Source: Roseimaritima sp.
GTDB taxonomy: Bacteria > Planctomycetota > Planctomycetia > Pirellulales > Pirellulaceae
NCBI GenBank assembly: GCA_007124075.1
Contig: SLFV01000220.1
Coordinates: 1-12,166, forward strand
Direction: 5' to 3'
Length of the DNA stretch: 12,166 nt
The translations under genes and the position numbers were made by a program. The notes below the pieces were generated by a model. The model searched no databases, had not been told where the DNA came from, and saw only the letters and a program-made list of their open reading frames with translations. Positions 7,759 to 12,166 of the stretch are shown here, in pieces (position 1 is the stretch's first letter; the number at the start of each line of letters is the position of its first letter).

Positions 7759-8016
7759 CTATCCCAGCTTTCGACCGCGTCCCTTGAGCCGCTTCATCTT
7801 ATCTCGGATTCGGTTGGCGGCTTGTTCGGTGGCTTGGGGGTCGATTTGAATCGCAAACCGGCCCCGGTCGTCGGTTTCGATCACCAGCCAATCACCAGGT
7901 CTACAGCCCGGCGGTAGCTGACCCACAGGGACGACGCGTTCTTCCTCGGTCGCACCGACCAACAGGACGGCGTGCTGCTGGTCCTCGATCCGATCCAATA
8001 CCGCTTGTTCTGTCAT
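7759..8016 (-). CDS. DUF3006 small protein
   Basis: 85 residues. It shows the DUF3006 pattern: VLDRIEDQQHAVLLV near the N-terminus, VVPVGQLPPGCRPGDWLVIE in the middle, and a basic helical tail (AANRIRDKMKRLKGRGRKLG). There is no signal peptide, so it is probably cytoplasmic. The ATG lies eight bases after the stop of the metallo-beta-lactamase gene, and its AGGA ribosome binding site (8023-8026) overlaps that stop codon, so the two are surely co-transcribed and likely translationally coupled. DUF3006 genes are known to sit next to ComEC-type metallo-beta-lactamase genes in other bacteria; no molecular function is established to my knowledge. The lysine/arginine-rich tail could bind nucleic acid, which is a guess. 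Confidence 0.85.
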   Translation of the reverse strand: MTEQAVLDRIEDQQHAVLLVGATEEERVVPVGQLPPGCRPGDWLVIETDDRGRFAIQIDPQATEQAANRIRDKMKRLKGRGRKLG

Positions 8017-8024
8017 GTTTTTTC

Positions 8025-9146
8025 CTACTCCAAACGAGCACGTCCTTCCTGTTGTATTTCAGTAATCCGAACCGGCCCCAGCCCATGAATCTCCGATAGC
8101 TGATCCCAGCTTTGGATGGGGCGCAATTGCAGTAGCTGATTAACACGATCGGGGGTCATGTGCGTGATCTGCAGCAGCTCCTCCGGCGAGGCGGTGTTCA
8201 GGCTGACCGTGGTGACGTTGCCGGGCTGCGACGGGACCGCCATTTCACGACCGGTCTGAACCTGCAGCTCTTGACCGTCGGTCAGTACCACAATCGTCCC
8301 GTCCTGGTCGGTACCGTAGGTGGGAACGTCGTAATCTCGCATCCGCTGCAAGACTTCCGGATGGGGGTGACCGTAACTATTGCCGACCCCGGCGGAATAA
8401 ATCGCCAACAGTGGCCTGACTTCCATCAGAAACGGCAGCGAGCTGGATGTCCGCGAACCATGGTGGCCAAGCTTCAAGACCTGGGACTGCAAGGGCAATC
8501 CAGAACGGATGATCTCTTGCTCAATCGGTTCTTCGATGTCTCCGGTCAGCATGAAAGCGATATCGCCATAGCTAACTCGCACGCCAATACACCCTTCATG
8601 CAAATCGCCCGTCACACGTCGTGGACTGATGACTTCGACCCGCGCCGAACCGATCTCCAAGACCTCGCCGGCGCGAGGTTCATGGTACCCTGCATCCGAC
8701 GACAGAACCGCATCAATCGCGCGTTCAAAGGTTCGGCTGTTGTGCTGATCGCCAGACATCCAAACTTCCCGTACGGGAAAATTGGCCAAGACTTGTGGAA
8801 ACTGTCCGATATGGTCAGCGTGCGGGTGGGTACCGATCAACAGATCGATCGCCTGGACACCCGCAGCTTGTAAATGGCCAACCACGTCGTTGCGGTTGTG
8901 CCGGCCAGCATCGACCAGGATTGTAAAGTCGGGACCATGCATCAGGATTGCGTCCCCCTGCCCGACGTCAAAGAAATAGGCCCGCAGTAAACCATCGGCG
9001 GGCAAACGCTCTTGACTGCCGCGACTGCGGGTGGGATTTGTCGTGAGCGGATAGCCGTCGTCAACGTAATCGCAGCCGATCAATGCGATGGAGATCAGCA
9101 ACCACGCATGACAGAAAAACTTGCTGGCAAGTCCTGTGAATCGCAT
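8025..9146 (-). CDS. ComEC-type metallo-beta-lactamase lipoprotein with ComEA-like HhH domain
   Basis: 373 residues from the ATG at 9146, chosen because AAGGAGG lies ten bases upstream and because it gives a lipoprotein signal (WLLISIALIGC, lipobox LIG-C25, Asp at +2). A longer frame starting at 9272 has no such support. Residues about 52-295 are the soluble ComEC/Rec2-type metallo-hydrolase domain: FFDVGQGDAILM, THPHADHIG (His107, His109, Asp111, His112), LTGD (Asp203), LGHHGSRTSSS (His228/His229) and SAGVGNSYGHPHPEVLQRM. Metal ligands are all present. No ComEC channel helices exist. Residues about 313-367 are a ComEA-like helix-hairpin-helix DNA-binding region (VSLNTASPEELLQITHM, then IHGLGPVRITEI). 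Family knowledge suggests a nuclease or phosphodiesterase at the membrane surface that holds DNA; this is inferred. It is the first gene of a pair with DUF3006. Confidence 0.9.
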   Translation of the reverse strand: MRFTGLASKFFCHAWLLISIALIGCDYVDDGYPLTTNPTRSRGSQERLPADGLLRAYFFDVGQGDAILMHGPDFTILVDAGRHNRNDVVGHLQAAGVQAIDLLIGTHPHADHIGQFPQVLANFPVREVWMSGDQHNSRTFERAIDAVLSSDAGYHEPRAGEVLEIGSARVEVISPRRVTGDLHEGCIGVRVSYGDIAFMLTGDIEEPIEQEIIRSGLPLQSQVLKLGHHGSRTSSSLPFLMEVRPLLAIYSAGVGNSYGHPHPEVLQRMRDYDVPTYGTDQDGTIVVLTDGQELQVQTGREMAVPSQPGNVTTVSLNTASPEELLQITHMTPDRVNQLLQLRPIQSWDQLSEIHGLGPVRITEIQQEGRARLE

Positions 9147-9156
9147 CAGTTTCCGA

Positions 9157-9163
9157 CCTCCTT
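9157..9163 (-). promoter_or_regulatory. Consensus Shine-Dalgarno (AAGGAGG) for the MBL-HhH gene
   Basis: AAGGAGG on the minus strand is ten bases before the ATG at 9146. It is the best ribosome binding site in the window. It decides in favour of the 373-residue lipoprotein form over the longer upstream frame. Confidence 0.7.
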
Positions 9164-9490
9164 GTCGGCTTTCGAAGTCCTTTTCAAAAGTAAAGCAACC
9201 GCCCGGAAATAACCCCAGACTCGTCCTCAAGGCTCTGTCTGCGACGCGTCTCCTACGCGGCGGGGGCAGCAAACACTGGCGAAGTCATTTCCGAATGATC
9301 GCTAAGCGGATGCCGACGGTCTTACGCAGACGGGCTGACATGTGTCCAGAGCGATTCTGGCGAATCCCACTGTGTCACGTAGGCGAAGCAATTGCTGCCG
9401 CTGGGCTAAGTAAGAGGCGGCCGCGGCAATCCCTCTTCGTTCCCTCGTCGCTGCTCGCCTTTTTCGCCCAGCGTGATCGCCAAGCTGATA
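9164..9490. other. Non-coding stretch with several small hairpins
   Basis: This lies between the MBL-HhH gene and the stop of the exported hypothetical gene. I find no gene I can support. It should hold the promoter of the MBL-HhH gene at its left end and perhaps the terminator of the hypothetical gene at its right, but no T-tract terminator or clear -35/-10 pair is visible. Three short perfect stems with five-base loops occur: CGCGT/ACGCG (9245-9259), GTCT/AGAC (9319-9331) and CCAGA/TCTGG (9346-9360). The last is bracketed by TGACA (9336-9340) and TGTCA (9373-9377). These may be parts of a structured RNA or a dispersed intergenic repeat. Confidence 0.35.
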
Positions 9491-10363
9491 TCAGTCATCG
9501 TCGTAACCGGCGTTCAGGTAGCGCCGCGCCGCTTCTTCATAGGGCGGTTCCCAGCCAAGTTCAAACAGCAGATCACGTCTCTTCTTCAGATACCATTTTG
9601 GCTCAATCCATTCTTGATTTGCTTCAAGCAACTCTAATGCTCGCCCCTTCTTGCCTGCTCGTCGCAAAATGCGATCCTCCAGCAAGATGAACTCGGGTCT
9701 AACGAATTTTGTCTGATCCAGCAGGCGTTGGTAGGCCGCCAAAAGCTGCTGTTCATAGCTCACCGGATTCAAGATCGGCCACCGCTCATGTACGACCGGC
9801 AACTCACGATAGGCCAGGGCCCGACCATGTCGGTAGCGCGTGTAGGCCAGGACCCAAGCTGTCGGTGCGGGCAATTCTTGCAACGCGGCAGGAAATTTGT
9901 TGGCAAGCCGCTGTTCAAGCTGTTTCGCAGCAGCGATGATTTCCCGCAGATTTTCCTTGCGATCCTGGTCGGTATCAACCTCCAGCAATGCCGCTTGCAA
10001 TGCAGTCAGTTGTTGCCAATCATCCGGGGCAATCTCTACAGGTCTGCTTAACTCACTGAGCAGCGGTTCCTCGACCAGCTTCGCCTTGGCTTTGGAACAT
10101 GCTGGCGCGGAAGTCATTCGGCCCGGTTCCCAGCGACGAAGCCAAGCCTGCCGGGCGACGTACTCCCAGCGTTCGTCGTCCGCCTCAGCATCTCGAATCT
10201 TCCCTGCAATGATCCGCAACTGTTCGCTGCGCCAGCTTTCCGCAGCACTTTCGTCCGCGCACGTATTGGTAACGGAGATCGCTATTGCCGCGAAAATAAC
10301 GGCCAGAAGCGACGTTGGTGCCGGGCGTTTGCGAATCAATCTGGAAGGACAGCAGATAGCCAT
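9491..10363 (-). CDS. Exported hypothetical protein, mostly alpha-helical
   Basis: 290 residues that I do not recognise. The N-terminus has basic residues, then a hydrophobic stretch (SLLAVIFAAIAISVTNTCA, residues 18-36) and a likely signal-peptidase site after TCA36, so the product is probably exported. The mature part reads as helices rich in Leu, Ala, Glu and Arg with many tryptophans (WRSEQLRIIAGKIRDAEADD, WEYVARQAWLRRWEPG, NLREIIAAAKQLEQRLANKF, GRALELLEANQEWIEP). This is reminiscent of a TPR-like or superhelical fold but has no clear repeat consensus. It ends in an acidic DDD. There is no strong ribosome binding site. It is divergent from the hydrolase remnant and lies upstream of the MBL-HhH gene on the same strand, separated from it by 344 bases, so a shared operon is doubtful. 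Confidence 0.75.
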   Translation of the reverse strand: MAICCPSRLIRKRPAPTSLLAVIFAAIAISVTNTCADESAAESWRSEQLRIIAGKIRDAEADDERWEYVARQAWLRRWEPGRMTSAPACSKAKAKLVEEPLLSELSRPVEIAPDDWQQLTALQAALLEVDTDQDRKENLREIIAAAKQLEQRLANKFPAALQELPAPTAWVLAYTRYRHGRALAYRELPVVHERWPILNPVSYEQQLLAAYQRLLDQTKFVRPEFILLEDRILRRAGKKGRALELLEANQEWIEPKWYLKKRRDLLFELGWEPPYEEAARRYLNAGYDDD

Positions 10364-10584
10364 TGGGGATCAACGGGAGGGACGAAGATAAACGTAGCGA
10401 AACGGATGTGTTGGCGGGCCAGTCAATCCGCAGTGTACCACAACGCAAATGCCATTTCCGCCAAGCCAGTTCGCGTTGGACGATGTGGATGGCGAAATCG
10501 TTTTCCAGTTTCTATTCATTGCAATTGCTTCATTACAACTGCTGAACGCCGCCAAGTCATGGGACGATGCATGCGACCCAGTAA
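10364..10584. promoter_or_regulatory. Intergenic region with candidate extended -10 for the hypothetical gene
   Basis: On the minus strand TACACT (10432-10437), preceded by TGG, resembles an extended -10. It would give a leader of about 60 bases before the ATG at 10363; no good -35 is present. A 50-codon frame at 10449-10601 on the plus strand (starting MPFPPSQFALDDVDG, with the hydrophobic stretch FLFIAIASLQLL) exists but lacks a ribosome binding site and any similarity I recognise. I do not call it a gene. Confidence 0.3.
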
Positions 10585-10920
10585 GCAGGACAAGCACCTG
10601 ATTCACCCTCCGCGGTGGTCTGGTTTGGTGGCGGTGGTGGATTCGGTTCACGCAAACCGGGGGTACCGCCGTGGTTCGTGGCCGCCGGAGACCGCGACTT
10701 CGGGAAATCCGGTGCCAGGCCCCTTGCTAATGCGTTGACTGCCCAAGGAAAGTCGGTTCAATGGAAAGAGTATCCACAGACCGAACACATGGTCATTGCG
10801 CAAGCGTCGCTGGGCGACGTTTTTGCGTTTTCAGACTCGTTTGCGACCAAACCTTTAAAAACAACAGCAGCATGCATTCAACCGTTCCTACCAAACCATT
10901 ACGTAAGATGCTGTCAGTGA
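10585..10920 (+). pseudogene. C-terminal remnant of an alpha/beta-hydrolase (esterase/peptidase type)
   Basis: Just after an in-frame TAA at 10582, the frame encodes PPWFVAAGDRDFG, then LANALTAQGKSVQWKEYPQT and EHMVIAQASLGDVFAF. This is the usual end of dienelactone-hydrolase, prolyl-oligopeptidase or esterase proteins, containing the catalytic Asp region (GDRD) and catalytic His (EH). The nucleophile elbow GxSxG and the rest of the N-terminal fold are absent, and nothing hydrolase-like is visible upstream in any frame. A start at GTG 10615 would give only 101 residues. The tail after about 10860 (KTTAACIQPFL...) reads into the next gene and looks non-native. It is therefore most likely a 5'-truncated, decayed gene. 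The family match is from recognition of the pattern, with no alignment run. Confidence 0.6.
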
Positions 10921-12166
10921 TCCTGGCGTGGACGCTCGTAAGCCCCTGGTTAGCTTCCGCACAAAATCAAACGCCGAAAGCCGAATCGCTTTGGAAGGCG
11001 GCACGTCAAGGCGATTTGGAAAAAGTAAAACAAGCCGACCCCAATGTCAGGGATACTTTCTATAGCGCGACGCCGATCACCTGGGCCAGTTCCGGCAATC
11101 GCTATGACATCATGAAGGCCTTAGTTTTTGCGGGCGCAAGCGACGTGGACTCGACGCTGGTAAAAGCGGTCGCACAAGATGACCTGGAAACCATTCGCCA
11201 CATCACGGCAGGTGGCAAAGCGAGTCGCCGGACCTTGATGTCCACCTTGTCGATGGCGGAGGGCAAACAACAGCAAGAAGCGGTGAAAATGATCAAGCTG
11301 TCGCTGGCCAAGTTTTACCCGAAAGTCAAAGTCCCCCAAGGGACACTCGACTGTTATGCGGGCACCTATCTTGCCAAGTCTGGATCACGAGTCGACATTC
11401 ACCCACAAGCTGGATCGCTATCCGTACAAGCAGCGGGTGGTAGGGCCTTTAACCTAGATGCAGACTCGCAAACCGATTTTTCCAACGAGCTGGCGAAACT
11501 GCAGTTCCAGGTTACCGATGCGGCGGTTTCCGGTCGCAATTGGGGGCAATTTCGTGGGACTGGCGCTCGCGGTATCGGCGATGGCCAACAGCCACCGACC
11601 GTTTGGAACGCGGAACAGGGACAGAACCTGGCATGGAAAACCCGAATCCCCGGTCTCGGGCACAGTTGCCCCATGATCTGGAATGATCGGTTGTTTGTCA
11701 CAACGGCGATCAGTGACGAGGCGGCGGAAATTCGTATCGGGTTGTACGGCGATGTTGCCAGTGTCCAGGACGATTCTGAGCATGAATTTGTAACCTACTG
11801 TCTGAGCACGGAAACGGGTGAAATCCTGTGGCAGCAAACGGCGTGCAAGAAAACGCCCCGTGTTAAACGTCACCTGAAGTCGACTCACGCCAATTCCACG
11901 GTCGCCACCGACGGCACGCACGTGGTCGCGTGGTTCGGCTCCGAAGGGATCTACTGTTACACGATGGATGGCCAACTTGTCTGGAAAAGAGATCTGGGCC
12001 TGTTGGACAGTGGTTGGTTCTATGACCGCGATTACCAATGGCAATTCGGTGCGTCACCGATCATTTACAGTCAGCGTTTGATATTGCAGTGCGACATACA
12101 AGACCAATCGTTTATCGCCATGGTCGACGTCGCGACAGGAGACGAGGTCTGGAAGACGAATCGCGA
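10872..12166 (+). CDS. Exported ankyrin-like / DUF3471-like / PQQ beta-propeller protein, C-terminus beyond window
   Basis: 431 residues visible, still open at the window edge. A signal peptide covers residues 1-30 (MLSVILAWTLVSPWLASA from Met13; either ATG, 10872 or 10908, could start it). Residues about 36-115 look like degenerate ankyrin repeats (LWKAARQGDLEKVKQADPNV, ATPITWASSGNRYDIMKALV, TLVKAVAQDDLETIRHI). Residues about 156-215 resemble the small beta-barrel DUF3471 (LDCYAGTYLAKSGSRVDIHP, LDADSQTDF). From 223 onward it is a PQQ-like beta-propeller: NWGQFRGTGARGIG, LAWKTRIPGLGHSCPMIWND, TETGEILWQQ, MDGQLVWKRDL, DVATGDEVWKT. Planctomycetes have many exported PQQ-propeller proteins; most lack known cofactor binding or enzyme activity. 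It overlaps the hydrolase remnant by 49 bases if the first ATG is used. No strong ribosome binding site. Confidence 0.85.
   Translation, partial: MHSTVPTKPLRKMLSVILAWTLVSPWLASAQNQTPKAESLWKAARQGDLEKVKQADPNVRDTFYSATPITWASSGNRYDIMKALVFAGASDVDSTLVKAVAQDDLETIRHITAGGKASRRTLMSTLSMAEGKQQQEAVKMIKLSLAKFYPKVKVPQGTLDCYAGTYLAKSGSRVDIHPQAGSLSVQAAGGRAFNLDADSQTDFSNELAKLQFQVTDAAVSGRNWGQFRGTGARGIGDGQQPPTVWNAEQGQNLAWKTRIPGLGHSCPMIWNDRLFVTTAISDEAAEIRIGLYGDVASVQDDSEHEFVTYCLSTETGEILWQQTACKKTPRVKRHLKSTHANSTVATDGTHVVAWFGSEGIYCYTMDGQLVWKRDLGLLDSGWFYDRDYQWQFGASPIIYSQRLILQCDIQDQSFIAMVDVATGDEVWKTNR

Noticed and set aside
8160..8873. Plus-strand open frame (237 codons) antisense to the MBL-HhH gene
   Set aside because: The opposite strand encodes conserved metal-binding motifs; this frame shows no family features or ribosome binding site.
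9147..9272. N-terminal extension of the MBL-HhH gene to a start at 9272
   Set aside because: The consensus AAGGAGG and a lipoprotein signal support the start at 9146.
9121..9690. Plus-strand open frame (189 codons) spanning the 9164-9490 gap
   Set aside because: It is antisense to the ends of two supported genes at both sides, is Arg/Ser-rich and has no ribosome binding site. The gap is better described as non-coding.
10449..10601. Possible 50-codon gene on the plus strand
   Set aside because: No ribosome binding site, no recognised similarity, and it overlaps the candidate promoter region and the hydrolase remnant; chance is the simpler explanation.

Overview
The window looks like a piece of a Planctomycetota chromosome, most likely Pirellulales/Rhodopirellula-like. 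This is inferred from the gene families, not from a marker gene. It carries a multi-domain secretin-N protein, an NPCBM-domain exported protein, PQQ-type beta-propeller proteins with the WGQFRG signature, long exported hypotheticals, mostly weak ribosome binding sites and moderately high GC. There are no rRNA, tRNA, CRISPR or transposase genes that I can see.

Layout. (1) 1-6453, minus strand: four co-directional genes whose products all start with an export signal. In transcription order they are an NPCBM-domain protein (6453-5284), a catalytically complete HtrA protease with a PDZ and an unassigned C-terminal domain (5146-3314), an HtrA-like protein that has lost all three catalytic residues (3314-2271, start and stop overlapping as TGATG), and a secretin-type N-domain protein cut off by the window edge (2035-1). 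(2) 6454-6760 is a divergent intergenic region. (3) 6761-7732, plus strand: a ketopantoate reductase of the PanE/ApbA family. (4) 9146-7759, minus strand: a two-gene unit. Its first gene encodes a predicted lipoprotein with a ComEC-type metallo-beta-lactamase domain fused to a ComEA-type helix-hairpin-helix. Its second encodes a small DUF3006 protein. (5) 9147-9490 is non-coding and rich in small hairpins. (6) 10363-9491, minus: an exported hypothetical protein. (7) 10585-10920, plus: the C-terminal remnant of an alpha/beta-hydrolase. (8) 10872-end, plus: an exported protein with ankyrin-like, DUF3471-like and PQQ beta-propeller segments, cut by the window edge.

How it works together. The left half reads as a cell-envelope module: a working periplasmic protease translationally coupled to a dead paralogue that may act as a regulator or scaffold, flanked by a secretin-like and an NPCBM protein. 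The ComEC/ComEA-like lipoprotein plus DUF3006 looks like a surface DNA-binding or DNA-cleaving unit separate from the canonical membrane-channel ComEC. The most notable points are the active/inactive HtrA pair, the MBL-HhH fusion and the three-part ankyrin/DUF3471/PQQ architecture.
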